Positions 9,577-17,767 of a stretch of DNA of 64,000 nt are shown here, one piece after another. The notes beneath the pieces were generated by a model, which saw only the letters and a list, made by a program, of their open reading frames with translations, did not search any database and was not told where the DNA came from. This DNA comes from Streptomyces taklimakanensis. Lineage in GTDB: Bacteria; Actinomycetota; Actinomycetes; Streptomycetales; Streptomycetaceae. The translations under genes and the position numbers were made by a program. The DNA is taken from assembly GCF_009709575.1 (NCBI RefSeq), contig NZ_WIXO01000001.1, positions 1,612,001-1,676,000 on the forward strand, in the 5' to 3' direction. Position 1 is the first letter of the stretch. The number at the start of each line of letters is the position of its first letter.

Positions 9577-10578
9577 TCAGTGGGCCACCGGCCACCCGTC
9601 GTCCCAGCGCATCAGGTTGATGCCGAGGGTGGGCGCGCCGTTGTCGTCGCGGTTGTAGTAGTGGTAGACGAGCAGGTCCCCGTCGACATCCGACATGACC
9701 GACTGGCCACCGGGGCCGACGACCCGACCGTGGGTCTCCAGCACGATCGTGCCGCCGTTGTTCCGCATGTCCACCCCGCGGCGGTCGCGGAACGGCCCGG
9801 TGGGGCTGGTGGAGCGGCCCACCCGGATGCTGTAGGTGCTGTCGGTGCCGGCACAGCACTTGTCGAAGGACGCGAAGAGGTAGTAGTGACCGCCGCGCTT
9901 GATCAGCGTCGGTCCCTCGATGCCGTTGCTCGTGGGGTTGCGGGCGGCGACGGAGTGGAGGGTCCGGTCGCCGGGGTGCCGCTTGCCGGTGGCCGGGTCG
10001 AGCCGCATCGTCTTGATCCCCGACCACCAGGAGCCGAAGGTCAGCCACCACGTCCCGTCGTCGTCGACGAAGAGGTTGGGGTCGATGGCGTTGTAGCCGG
10101 AGTTCGAGGTGGTGGAGTGCACGATGCCGTGGTCGGTCCAGGTGCCGGGCAGGCCGCTGGTGCTGGTGGCCAGCCCGATGGCGGAGTGGCTGGAGCCGAA
10201 GGTGGAGAGCGAGTAGTACAGCCAGTACCGGCCGTTGTGCCGGGAGATGTCGGGCGCCCAGGGGCTGCGCTCCGGCGAGTACTCGGCCCACCAGGAGGGC
10301 GGGGTGGGGAAGGCCGGGCCGGCGTGGGTGAAGTGGATCCGGTCGGTGGAGACGCGGGCCTGGGGTCCGTTGTGGGTGGAGTACAGGATGTACCGGCCGT
10401 CGTCGAGGCGGATCATCGACGGGTCGTGGACGGAGATGTCACCGGTGACCCGACCGGGGTTCGGGTAGGCGTTCGCGCTGCCGGGGACCAGGGCGACGAG
10501 CAGCCCCAGGAGCACGGCGACCAGCACTGTCGGGGAGCGGCGGACGGCCGTGGCGCGTCCGCTCGGTCGATCGTTCAT
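9577..10578 (-). CDS. Secreted endo-1,5-alpha-L-arabinanase, GH43
   Basis: 333 residues. A signal peptide with an RR pair and hydrophobic core ends at SANA (about residue 37). The single domain is a five-bladed propeller with the GH43 triad readable: Asp52 (HDPSMIRLDDG), Asp165 (AIDPNLFVDDDG) and Glu220 (GIEGPTLIKRGGHYY). WAPDISRHNGRYWLYYS is typical of arabinanases. It would cut arabinan backbones outside the cell. The ATG at 10578 has GGAG eight bases upstream and opens the signal peptide; the longer open frame upstream is non-coding. It lies 143 bp downstream of the permease genes. Confidence 0.92.
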   Translation of the reverse strand: MNDRPSGRATAVRRSPTVLVAVLLGLLVALVPGSANAYPNPGRVTGDISVHDPSMIRLDDGRYILYSTHNGPQARVSTDRIHFTHAGPAFPTPPSWWAEYSPERSPWAPDISRHNGRYWLYYSLSTFGSSHSAIGLATSTSGLPGTWTDHGIVHSTTSNSGYNAIDPNLFVDDDGTWWLTFGSWWSGIKTMRLDPATGKRHPGDRTLHSVAARNPTSNGIEGPTLIKRGGHYYLFASFDKCCAGTDSTYSIRVGRSTSPTGPFRDRRGVDMRNNGGTIVLETHGRVVGPGGQSVMSDVDGDLLVYHYYNRDDNGAPTLGINLMRWDDGWPVAH

Positions 10579-10690
10579 CAGGACTCCTTCGGGGTTCTTC
10601 CGGGGATCGTTCGGGGCGCACGCCCCGATCTCCTCCTCTCCGGGACCGAGGGGGACGAGGGGGACGAGGGGCCGAGGAGCCGAGAGCACT

Positions 10691-10709
10691 GCCGGGGCCC
10701 GGCCCCGGC
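10691..10709 (-). terminator. Hairpin between permease and GH43 genes
   Basis: GCCGGGG (10691-10697) pairs with CCCCGGC (10703-10709) just after the permease stop at 10722. A second palindrome, CGGGGCG-CA-CGCCCCG, lies at 10612-10627. They may give partial termination or mRNA processing inside the operon. Confidence 0.5.
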
Positions 10710-10721
10710 TCGCCCTCGCCC

Positions 10722-11678
10722 TCACTGTCCCGCCAGCCCGGTGTGGGCGACGCCGCGGACGATCTGCCGCTGGAAGAAGGCGAAGACCAGCAGCAGCGGC
10801 AGACCGGCGATCACCAGCGAGGCCATCACCTGGGCGTAGCGGGCACCGTAGGTGGACTGGACGTTGACCAGGCCGACCGGGAGCGTCATCGCGCTCGGGT
10901 CGGTGGTGACCAGGAACGGCCACAGGAAGTTGTTCCAGGTCTGGATGAAGGTGAAGATGGCGACGGCGGACAGGACCGGCCGCGACAGCGGCACCACGAC
11001 CGTCCAGAACACCCGCCAGCGCCCGGCACCGTCGACGTAGGCCGCCTCCTCCAGCTCCCGCGGCACCCCCTCGAAGAACTTCACCAGGATGAACACCATG
11101 GCGGGGACGGCCACCTGGGGCAGGATCACGCCCCAGTAGGTGTCGACCAGTCCGAGGGAGACCATCTCGGCGAAGAGCGGGGCGATGAGCACCTGCGGCG
11201 GCACCATGATCCCCGCCATCACCAGCCCGTAGAGCGCCTTCCGGCCGCGGAATTCGGTGCGCGAGAAGCCGTAGGCGGCCATGGCGCAGGTCAGCACGGT
11301 GAGCACGGTCGTCACGACCGAGACGTAGGCGGAGTTGAGCATCCATCGGATCAGGTCGCCGGAGGCCCACACCTTCTCGTACGCCTCGAAGGTGACGCGC
11401 GAGCCGATCCACTCCAGCGAGGTCCGCGTCGTCTCGTTCTCGGGCTTGAGGGAGGTGGCGACGGCCCAGGCCAGCGGCAGCACCCAGAGCACCACCAGGG
11501 CGAGCGCGACGACGAGCGTCACCACGCGTCCCGGGGTCCAGCGCGGTCGCCGGCCGCCGTCGCCGGCCGGCGCGGAGGGCGGCCCGGCGAACCGGGCGAG
11601 CGGCCGGAAGGCGGTGCGTGCGGGGGGCGGTGCGGTCGCCGGACCGGTGGCGGTTCCGTCCTGTGCGGTCACGCTCAC
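10722..11678 (-). CDS. Sugar ABC transporter permease, MalG type
   Basis: 318-residue inner-membrane permease of the CUT1 family. A Pro/Ala-rich cytosolic N-terminus precedes a first membrane span near residue 50, with five more spans after. The EAA loop that docks the ATPase is readable as EEAAYVDGAGRWRVFWTVVVPLSRP. It overlaps the MalF-type gene by 4 bp (ATGA). No ATPase gene is in this operon; in Streptomyces many CUT1 importers share the MsiK ATPase encoded elsewhere. With arabinanase and arabinofuranosidase genes downstream, arabino-oligosaccharide is the likely substrate. Confidence 0.88.
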   Translation of the reverse strand: MSVTAQDGTATGPATAPPPARTAFRPLARFAGPPSAPAGDGGRRPRWTPGRVVTLVVALALVVLWVLPLAWAVATSLKPENETTRTSLEWIGSRVTFEAYEKVWASGDLIRWMLNSAYVSVVTTVLTVLTCAMAAYGFSRTEFRGRKALYGLVMAGIMVPPQVLIAPLFAEMVSLGLVDTYWGVILPQVAVPAMVFILVKFFEGVPRELEEAAYVDGAGRWRVFWTVVVPLSRPVLSAVAIFTFIQTWNNFLWPFLVTTDPSAMTLPVGLVNVQSTYGARYAQVMASLVIAGLPLLLVFAFFQRQIVRGVAHTGLAGQ

Positions 11679-12646
11679 TTGGCGGCCTCCTCACGGGAGC
11701 GGCGGGTCATTCGCAGGTGGACCAGCGAGACGATCACGATCAGGGCGAAGAAGACGTAGGAGACGGCCGAGGCGTAGCCGATCCGGTAACCGGTGAAGCC
11801 CGCCTCGTAGACGTACTGGAGGATCGGGCGGGTGCTCTCGTCGGGTCCGCCGCCGGTCATGATGTAGATCTGGTCGAAGATCTTCAGCGAGGCCAGGAGT
11901 TGGAGGATGACCACCACCCCGGTGGTGCGGGCGAGCATCGGCAGCGTGATGTGCCGCAGCCGCTGCCGGGCGCCGGCGCCGTCCAGTTCGGCGGCCTCGT
12001 ACAGGTGGTGCGGGATGGCCTGGAGCGCGGCGAGGTAGAGCAGGAAGTTGAAGCCGACCGTCCACCACACGGTGGTCAGCACGATGGAGAGCATCGCGTA
12101 GCGGGTGTCGGTGAGCCAGCCGATCCCGGGATCGAGACCGAGGGAGTTCAGCAGCAGGTCGGCCAGGCCGAAGTCGGAGGGGTAGATCATCCACAGCCAC
12201 AGCAGGCCGACGACGCCCGAGGGCAGCAGGAACGGCGCGAACCACGACAGCCGCCACAGCCACTGGAACACTCTCAGGTGGTGTGCGAGCAGGGCCATGA
12301 CCAGTCCCGTGAGGACCAGCGGCGCGGTGGACAGCAGCGTGAACCACACCGTGTGCCACAACGAGGACCACACGTCGGGGTCGCCCAGCGCCTCGACGTA
12401 GTTGTCCAGGCCGACGAAGCTGCCGCCGGCACCGGTGATGTTGTCGTCGCCCAGGCTCATCTTCAGGCCCAACAGCAGCGGCCAGACCAGGAAGAGGAGG
12501 TGGAACAGCAGGAAGGGCGCGACGAAGACCAGGCCGTGTTCGAGCCGGCGGCGGCGCACGGCCGGCGGCCGGGACGCGGAGGGCGTGGCGGCTCCGGTCC
12601 CCCCGGCGGGCGGTGGGGCCGGGGCGGTGGGCGCGGTCGCGGTCAT
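11675..12646 (-). CDS. Sugar ABC transporter permease, MalF type
   Basis: 323 residues from the ATG at 12646, which overlaps the TGA of the binding-protein gene (ATGA). A Pro/Ala-rich N-terminus of about 38 residues precedes six hydrophobic spans. The EAA motif reads YEAAELDGAGARQRLRHITLP. MTGGGPDESTRPILQYVYEAGF is a typical CUT1 MalF-side loop. It forms the heterodimeric channel with the adjacent MalG-type subunit. The longer open frame reaching 12925 would overlap the upstream gene heavily and was rejected. Confidence 0.9.
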   Translation of the reverse strand: MTATAPTAPAPPPAGGTGAATPSASRPPAVRRRRLEHGLVFVAPFLLFHLLFLVWPLLLGLKMSLGDDNITGAGGSFVGLDNYVEALGDPDVWSSLWHTVWFTLLSTAPLVLTGLVMALLAHHLRVFQWLWRLSWFAPFLLPSGVVGLLWLWMIYPSDFGLADLLLNSLGLDPGIGWLTDTRYAMLSIVLTTVWWTVGFNFLLYLAALQAIPHHLYEAAELDGAGARQRLRHITLPMLARTTGVVVILQLLASLKIFDQIYIMTGGGPDESTRPILQYVYEAGFTGYRIGYASAVSYVFFALIVIVSLVHLRMTRRSREEAAK

Positions 12647-13995
12647 GCGTCTCCTCCGAGCGGGTCGGGGGTGTCGAGGAGGGCCTGGAGCCGGTCCCTC
12701 ATCTCCTCCAGGGCACCGCGCGGGGTGCGGGAGCCGGTGAGGACCCCGGAGAGGACCGCGCCGAGTTCGATCCACATCGTCGAGGCGGATCCCGCGAACC
12801 AGGCGGGCGGGTCCAGGGCCACGTCGTCGATCACGGACCGGTACTCCGACTGCGGGTGCAGGTCGAGGTAGGCGGGCTCCTCCAGGACGGGGAGGTAGGC
12901 GGGGACGTGGCCTCCCTTGGCCCACTCGACGGTGTGCCTCAGCATCCAGGCGACGAAGGCGTGGGCCGCCTCGTTCGTCTCCCCTCCGCGGTCACGCTGG
13001 TGGGGCAGGACGAAGCAGTGGGAGTCGGCCTGGGCGGTGGGCCGGCCGAACAGGTTCGGGACCCGGGCCATGGAGAACGGGAGCTCCAGGTTGGCGAAGG
13101 TGCTGACCTCCCACTCGCCGTTGAGCAGGAAGGCGGTCTCGCCGCCGCCGAAGACGCCGACCGTCCCGTTGTAGTCGACCCGGTGGTGGGCCAGGCCCTC
13201 CTCGGTGAGCCGCCGCATGAAGCGCAGCACCTTCATCGCCTTGGCGTCGTCGATGGTGACGCGGGTGGCGTTCTCGTCCAGCAGGGTGCCGCCGGCCTGG
13301 GAGTAGAAGGTGGAGAACAGCCGCCAGGGGCCGATGGTGTCGGCGCCGAGGGTCTCCACCACCAGTCCGGGGCCGCCGGTGACCTTCCCGGCCGCCCGCA
13401 GCGCGGCGGCGAACGCCTCGGTGCCGCGGATCGGCGCCAACCTCCCGTTTGGGGCGAGCAGTCCGGCCTTCTCGCAGATGTCGGTGTTGTAGTAGAGGAC
13501 CATCGGGTGCGTGTCGAGCGGGACGGCGTACTGCGCTCCGTCGATCCGGCCGCGCCGCCACAGGTCGGCGGGGAAGTCCTCCTCGGTGACGCCGTGTTGG
13601 GCCAGCAGGTCGAGGTCGAAGGGGTCCAGCAGGGTGCCGGGACCGAAGCCGGGCAGCCGTGCCAGGTGCAGGGCGGCGACCTCGGGGGCGCGTCCGCCGA
13701 CCCCCGCCATGCCGAGCTTGGTGTAGTACGGGGCGCCCCACTGGAGGGTGGAGGCCTCCAGTGCGATCTCGGGGTGTGCCGCGCGGTAGGCCTCCAGCAT
13801 CGTCCGCATGTTGACCCCGTCGCCGCCGCCGAAGAGGTGCCAGAAACGCACCCGGGTGCGTCCCGCGCCGACGGCGGCCGGGGCGGCGCATCCCGCGGCG
13901 CCCGTGCCGGTGGCCGCCAGGGCGGCCAGGGCGGCCATGCCACCGAGCACACGCCGCCTGCCGGGGGCACGGGTCGGCAGGGAGGTTTGACGCAT
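12643..13995 (-). CDS. Sugar-binding lipoprotein of the arabino-oligosaccharide ABC transporter
   Basis: 450 residues. The N-terminus carries GRRRVLGG then an Ala-rich run ending in lipobox GAAGC (Cys36), suggesting a Tat-exported lipoprotein. The mature part starts RVRFWHLFGGGDGVNMRTML and follows the family-1 extracellular binding-protein fold (YAVPLDTHPMVLYYNTDI, AFLLNGEWEVSTF). First gene of a leftward operon with two permeases and two arabinan hydrolases, so arabino-oligosaccharide is the inferred ligand. ATG at 13995 is preferred; an in-frame GTG at 14004 is possible. A palindromic operator lies 16 bases upstream of the ATG. Confidence 0.87.
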   Translation of the reverse strand: MRQTSLPTRAPGRRRVLGGMAALAALAATGTGAAGCAAPAAVGAGRTRVRFWHLFGGGDGVNMRTMLEAYRAAHPEIALEASTLQWGAPYYTKLGMAGVGGRAPEVAALHLARLPGFGPGTLLDPFDLDLLAQHGVTEEDFPADLWRRGRIDGAQYAVPLDTHPMVLYYNTDICEKAGLLAPNGRLAPIRGTEAFAAALRAAGKVTGGPGLVVETLGADTIGPWRLFSTFYSQAGGTLLDENATRVTIDDAKAMKVLRFMRRLTEEGLAHHRVDYNGTVGVFGGGETAFLLNGEWEVSTFANLELPFSMARVPNLFGRPTAQADSHCFVLPHQRDRGGETNEAAHAFVAWMLRHTVEWAKGGHVPAYLPVLEEPAYLDLHPQSEYRSVIDDVALDPPAWFAGSASTMWIELGAVLSGVLTGSRTPRGALEEMRDRLQALLDTPDPLGGDA

Positions 13996-14010
13996 ACGCT
14001 CCACCCCATG

Positions 14011-14024
14011 TTCGAAATATCGAA
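14011..14024 (-). promoter_or_regulatory. Candidate operator TTCGAAATATCGAA before the arabino-oligosaccharide operon
   Basis: A near-perfect 14-bp palindrome (6 of 7 pairs; arms TTCGA and TCGAA around AATA) in an unusually A/T-rich patch, immediately upstream of the binding-protein gene. A related 14-mer sits at 1678-1691 before the monosaccharide transporter operon. Size and symmetry suit a dimeric repressor responding to sugar. Confidence 0.6.
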
Positions 14025-14143
14025 TAGTGATCGGAAGTCCGAACGGGAAGGTAGGAGCGAACACCTGCCGCGTCAATGGTTTGCGCAGAAACCCACCGCG
14101 ACGGGACGGGAGACGGCGGGACGGCGGGGCCGCCGAGCACACC

Positions 14144-14177
14144 GAAGGGCCGCCCCGGCGGCGCGGGACGGCCCTTC
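14144..14177 (-). terminator. Long hairpin downstream of the oxidoreductase gene
   Basis: GAAGGGCCG (14144-14152) pairs with CGGCCCTTC (14169-14177), with an inner CCCG/CGGG helix in the loop. It lies about 90 bases past the stop at 14269 on the minus strand, separating it from the binding-protein gene. Confidence 0.75.
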
Positions 14178-14268
14178 CCCTCGGGCGCGGCGTGAGGCCG
14201 CGTCGGACGATGTCGAACTTTCCGTCGGCGACGCCGACGCACGGAACACGGGCCCCGGAGCGGGTCGG

Positions 14269-15285
14269 TCAGTCGTCGAGGCTGACGACCATCTTTCCGA
14301 CGTTCCGACCGCGCAGCATGCCCAGGAAGGCGTCCACGGCGTTCTCGATGCCCTCCACGACCGTCTCGTGGTACTTGAGCTCACCGGAGCGGATCCACCC
14401 CGAGACCTCCTCCACGAACGTCGGCCGCAGGGCGGAGTGGTCGCCCACGAGCATCCCCTGGATCCGCAGCCGCTTGCCGATGACGAGCGCGAGGTTGCGC
14501 GGGGCGGCGGGCGGCTCGGTGTCGTTGTACTGCGCGATCATGCCGCAGACGGTGACGCGCCCATGGACGTTCAACGAGCCGATGGCGGCCTCCAGGTGCT
14601 CGCCGCCGACGTTGTCGAAGTAGACGTCGATGCCGTCGGGCGCGGCCTCCTTCAACTGCCGGTACACCGACCCGTCCTTGTAGTTGAAGGCCGCGTCGAA
14701 GCCGAACTCCTCGGTGAGCAGCCGCACCTTCTCCGCCGAACCGGCGCTGCCGATCACCCGCGAGGCGCCCTTGAGCCGAGCGATCTGGCCGACCTGGCTG
14801 CCGACCGCGCCCGCCGCCCCGGAGACGAAGACGGCGTCCCCCTCCTTGAAGGAGGCCACCTCCAGCAGCCCCGCGTAGGCCGTCAGGCCGGGCATGCCCA
14901 GCACCCCCAGGTAGGTCGTCGGCGGCGCCAGCTCCGGATCGACCTTCGAGGCGCGCCGGGCGTCCAGCGTGGCGTACTCGCGCCACCCCAGGCCGTGCAG
15001 CACGTGGTCGCCCGGGGCGAACCCCTCGGCCTCGGAGGCGACGACGACGCCCACCGCCCCGCCGTCCATCGGCTCGTCGAGCCGGAACGGGGGCACGTAG
15101 GACTCGCGGTCGTCCATGCGGCCACGCATGTACGGATCGACCGACATGTGGAGGTTGCGCACCAGGATCTGGCCGGAGCCGGGGGCTCGCACGGGCGCCT
15201 CGCGCAGGGCGAAGTCCTCGGGGACGGGCCAGCCCTCCGGGCGGGCCGTCAGGTGCCACTCTCGGCCGGTGGTGGGCAGTGCCAT
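14269..15285 (-). CDS. NADP-dependent medium-chain oxidoreductase (2-alkenal/curcumin reductase type)
   Basis: 338 residues, a zinc-free MDR enzyme of the leukotriene B4 dehydrogenase/CurA group. Signatures are the N-terminal SVDPYMRGRM, the NADPH-binding VSGAAGAVGSQVGQIARLKG and VYFDNVGGEHLEAAI. The zinc-binding Cys clusters of classical alcohol dehydrogenases are absent. It would reduce activated C=C bonds of enals or enones, usually detoxification. ATG at 15285 has GGAGGG seven bases upstream. It is transcribed divergently from a MarR-type regulator across an 84-bp gap with operator-like repeats, so that regulator probably controls it. Confidence 0.88.
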   Translation of the reverse strand: MALPTTGREWHLTARPEGWPVPEDFALREAPVRAPGSGQILVRNLHMSVDPYMRGRMDDRESYVPPFRLDEPMDGGAVGVVVASEAEGFAPGDHVLHGLGWREYATLDARRASKVDPELAPPTTYLGVLGMPGLTAYAGLLEVASFKEGDAVFVSGAAGAVGSQVGQIARLKGASRVIGSAGSAEKVRLLTEEFGFDAAFNYKDGSVYRQLKEAAPDGIDVYFDNVGGEHLEAAIGSLNVHGRVTVCGMIAQYNDTEPPAAPRNLALVIGKRLRIQGMLVGDHSALRPTFVEEVSGWIRSGELKYHETVVEGIENAVDAFLGMLRGRNVGKMVVSLDD

Positions 15286-15307
15286 GGAAAACCCTCCATA
15301 TGCTTCA

Positions 15308-15361
15308 GATACCGAAACAACCATCCCCTTGATATTTCACGTTGTCAAGCAAATCGGTATC
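15308..15361. promoter_or_regulatory. Nested operator region between oxidoreductase and MarR genes
   Basis: Outer inverted repeat GATACCGA (15308-15315) and TCGGTATC (15354-15361). Inside it lies a MarR-box-sized site, TTGATATTTCACGTTGTCAA at 15329-15348, with TTGA/TCAA ends. On the minus strand a consensus -35 TTGACA (15348-15343) overlaps the inner site and points toward the oxidoreductase gene. The arrangement fits autorepression plus control of the divergent gene. Confidence 0.6.
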
Positions 15362-15369
15362 CTGGTGCC

Positions 15370-15840
15370 ATGACCTCCCGCACCGCGCCCGCCGACCGGC
15401 TCACCCTGGAAGTGGTCGAGCTGATCGGCACCGTCGTCGACCGCTTCCACCGGGAGTACGACGAGGCGGCCGGCCGACACTCCCTGACCGGCTCCCAGGC
15501 CCGACTGATCGCCCTCCTCCACCACCGGCCCCTGCCCATGCGGGAGATCGCCCGGCGGTTGAAGTGCGAGCCGTCGAACATCACGGGCATCGTCGACCGG
15601 CTGGAGTCCCGGGGCCTGGTCGAGCGCCGCCCCGACCCGGCCGACCGGCGCGTCAAGCTCGCCGCCCTCACCGAGCGCGGGCTCGACACCGCCGAACGGC
15701 TGCGCGGATCCCTGGACTTCGCCCGCGAGCCGCTGGGCGAGTTGACCCCGGTGGAACGCGCGGTCCTGCGCGACCTGCTCAGACGGATGCTGGGGGCCGG
15801 GAGCGCGGAGGACGCCCCGGAAGGCGGTGCCGAAGGCTGA
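15370..15840 (+). CDS. MarR-family transcriptional regulator
   Basis: 156 residues with a MarR winged helix-turn-helix: LTGSQARLIALLHHRPLPMREIARRL, recognition helix CEPSNITGIVDRLESRGLVER, and the wing PDPADRRVKLAALTERG. It would act as a dimer, sensing phenolic or electrophilic ligands in most family members. The divergent oxidoreductase gene and intervening repeats suggest it represses both. The ATG at 15370 has no strong ribosome-binding site upstream, and the ATG lies close behind a possible operator, so a short-leader transcript is possible. It is convergent with the SMP-30 gene, 15 bp apart. Confidence 0.9.
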   Translation: MTSRTAPADRLTLEVVELIGTVVDRFHREYDEAAGRHSLTGSQARLIALLHHRPLPMREIARRLKCEPSNITGIVDRLESRGLVERRPDPADRRVKLAALTERGLDTAERLRGSLDFAREPLGELTPVERAVLRDLLRRMLGAGSAEDAPEGGAEG

Positions 15841-15855
15841 GCGCCCCGCGGGGCG

Positions 15856-16728
15856 TCAGCCCGCGAACGGCGGCTGGGCCAGGCCCTCCCCCGCGTCCGG
15901 CAGCACCAACAACGCCCCGGCCAGCGGCTCGGCGGCGGGGTCCACGCCCGTCCGGGCCGTGGTGACGTACAGGTCGCGCAGCCCCGTCCCGCCGAAGGCG
16001 CACGCGGTCGTCCGGGAGGCCGGGACGACCACCGTACGGTCCAGCCTGCCGTCGGGGGTGTAGCGCCGCACCGCGCCGCCGTCCCACAGGGCGACCCAGA
16101 CGCATCCGTCGGCGTCCACCGTCAGCCCGTCGGGGAAGCCGGCGCCCTCCTCCACCACGGCCAGCGGCCGGCGACCGGTGACGCCGGCGCCGTCCGGGGC
16201 CACGTCGAAGACGTCGATCCGGCGCGTGGGGGTGTCGACGTAGTACATCCGTCGTCCGTCCGGGCTCCACCCCGTGCCGTTGCTGACCGTCACCTCCGGC
16301 AGGACGGTGGTGGCCGTCCCGTCGGGGGCGACGCGGGTGAGGGTGCCCCCGCCGGGGCTCTCGTCGTAGGCCATCGTGCCCGCCCACAGTGCGCCGTCCG
16401 GAGCCACGGCGGCGTCGTTGCCCCGCCGGCCGGGGACGGGGTCGCGGTGCAGCCAGGAGAAGGAGCCGTCCTCGTCGTACAGGCCCACGCCGTCGCGGAG
16501 GTTGACCACCAGACCGCCACCGGCGCGCGGTTTGGCGGCGCCCACGTGCTGCTCGGTGGCCCGCACCGTGCGACGGTCGCCGCCCGGCTCCCAGGTGTGC
16601 ACCCGGCAGGAGAGGACGTCCACCCAGATCAGCCGTCCGCGTTCCGCGTCCCAGGTGGGCCCCTCGCCCAGCAGCGCCTCCTGACGCACCACGGCGTCGA
16701 GCCGCGCGCCCCTCCCCGTTCCGGTCAT
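15856..16728 (-). CDS. SMP-30/gluconolactonase-like lactonase
   Basis: 290-residue six-bladed beta-propeller of the SMP-30/regucalcin family. Metal-site residues are readable: Glu22 in LGEGPTWD, Asn in VSNGTGWSPDG, Asp in FPDGLTVDADG, plus the RGNDAAVAPDG loop. No signal peptide, so cytosolic. The family hydrolyses sugar lactones (gluconolactone, arabinonolactone and related). It follows the IclR-type regulator gene on the same strand (76 bp) and is probably controlled by it. Together with the dehydratase and dehydrogenase genes at the left edge it could serve an oxidative sugar route; that link is inference. Confidence 0.88.
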   Translation of the reverse strand: MTGTGRGARLDAVVRQEALLGEGPTWDAERGRLIWVDVLSCRVHTWEPGGDRRTVRATEQHVGAAKPRAGGGLVVNLRDGVGLYDEDGSFSWLHRDPVPGRRGNDAAVAPDGALWAGTMAYDESPGGGTLTRVAPDGTATTVLPEVTVSNGTGWSPDGRRMYYVDTPTRRIDVFDVAPDGAGVTGRRPLAVVEEGAGFPDGLTVDADGCVWVALWDGGAVRRYTPDGRLDRTVVVPASRTTACAFGGTGLRDLYVTTARTGVDPAAEPLAGALLVLPDAGEGLAQPPFAG

Positions 16729-16804
16729 GCCGTCCCGCCCCTTCCTCCGTGTGGTCGCGCGCCCGCGCGTTCGTCCGCCCGCGCGCCGTACGTCGTGCGT
16801 CCGT

Positions 16805-17584
16805 TCAGGCGGCGCCCCGGTACCCCAGGCGCGCCGACAGCTCGGCGGCCCCCTCGGCCGCCAGGGCCTCCAGTTCGACCCTCCGTTCCTCGGTCCAGCG
16901 GACCGTGGGCACCGAGATGCTCAGCGCCGCCACCACCCGGCCCGCGCTGTCGCGCACGGGAGCGGCCACGCAGCTCACGTCCGGGTTGGACTCGCGCCGC
17001 TCGACGGCGACGCCCCGCGCCCGGATCTCCGTCAACGCCTCGCGCAGCTCGTCGGGCGAGGTGATGGAGTTCGGCGTCATCGCCCTCAGCGGTTCGTCAC
17101 CGGGGCCGGGCAGCCGTGCCTCCAGCTCCTCCCGGGGCAGGGAGGCCAGCAGCATCTTCCCCACGGAGGTGCAGTGCGCGGGCAGGCGGCGTCCGGCGGC
17201 GGAGACCATGCGGACCGCGTGGGTGCTGTCCACCTTGGCGATGTAGATGACGTCCGTGCCCTCCAGGATCGCCACGTGCACCGTCTCGTCGCAGGTCTCG
17301 GCGACGTTCCGGGCCACCTGGCGGCCCTCGGCGGCGAGGTCGAGCTGCTCGGCGTAGCGGCTGCCGAGCTGGTAGGTGCGCACTCCCAGCCGGTAGCGTC
17401 CGGGCTGTTCGGGCACGGGCACCAGGTAGGAGCGTGCGGCCAGGGTGGTCACCAGTTCGTGGACGGTGGTGCGGGGCAGCCCCAGCTTCCGGGTGATCTC
17501 CGGCGCGGACAGGGTGCCGTCCCCGTCGAGGAAGAGTTCCAGTATGTCGAGCGCCCTGGTCACGGCCGGTACGAGGCGTCCCAT
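16805..17584 (-). CDS. IclR-family transcriptional regulator
   Basis: 259 residues from the ATG at 17584. N-terminal winged helix-turn-helix (about 1-70; LSAPEITRKLGLPRTTVHEL) and C-terminal IclR effector domain with CDETVHVAILEG and SVGKMLLASLP. Family members are usually repressors or activators of catabolic genes and bind small acids. A 13-bp inverted repeat 63 bases upstream of the start is a probable autoregulatory operator. The downstream lactonase gene is the likely target. The open frame extends further upstream to 17677 but that part has no domain match and would cover the operator. Confidence 0.9.
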   Translation of the reverse strand: MGRLVPAVTRALDILELFLDGDGTLSAPEITRKLGLPRTTVHELVTTLAARSYLVPVPEQPGRYRLGVRTYQLGSRYAEQLDLAAEGRQVARNVAETCDETVHVAILEGTDVIYIAKVDSTHAVRMVSAAGRRLPAHCTSVGKMLLASLPREELEARLPGPGDEPLRAMTPNSITSPDELREALTEIRARGVAVERRESNPDVSCVAAPVRDSAGRVVAALSISVPTVRWTEERRVELEALAAEGAAELSARLGYRGAA

Positions 17585-17646
17585 CGCCGCCCTTCCCTTC
17601 TCCCCCGGGCCCGGCCGCTCGGTGCCCGGCGCCGGACCCTCCGTTC

Positions 17647-17681
17647 GTTCGAGATTCCGAAGGATGGCCGGAATCACGAAC
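17647..17681. promoter_or_regulatory. Candidate IclR operator: 13-bp inverted repeat with 9-bp spacer
   Basis: GTTCGAGATTCCG (17647-17659) and CGGAATCACGAAC (17669-17681) are inverted repeats matching at 12 of 13 positions around AAGGATGGC. The site lies between the IclR gene (leftward) and the polymerase gene (rightward), so it may control either or both. Confidence 0.65.
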
Positions 17682-17767
17682 GTAGGCTAGCGTCAGGCCG
17701 AACCGCCCGGCAACGGACCCCGGCGCGGAGGCGGTGTGGGACCGGGCCGCCGTGGCACCCGTCCCCC

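Noticed and set aside
16727..17767. N-terminal extension of the polymerase gene
   Set aside because: The open frame continues upstream, but translation there is antisense to the IclR gene and lacks domain features; ATG 17768 starts the fold.
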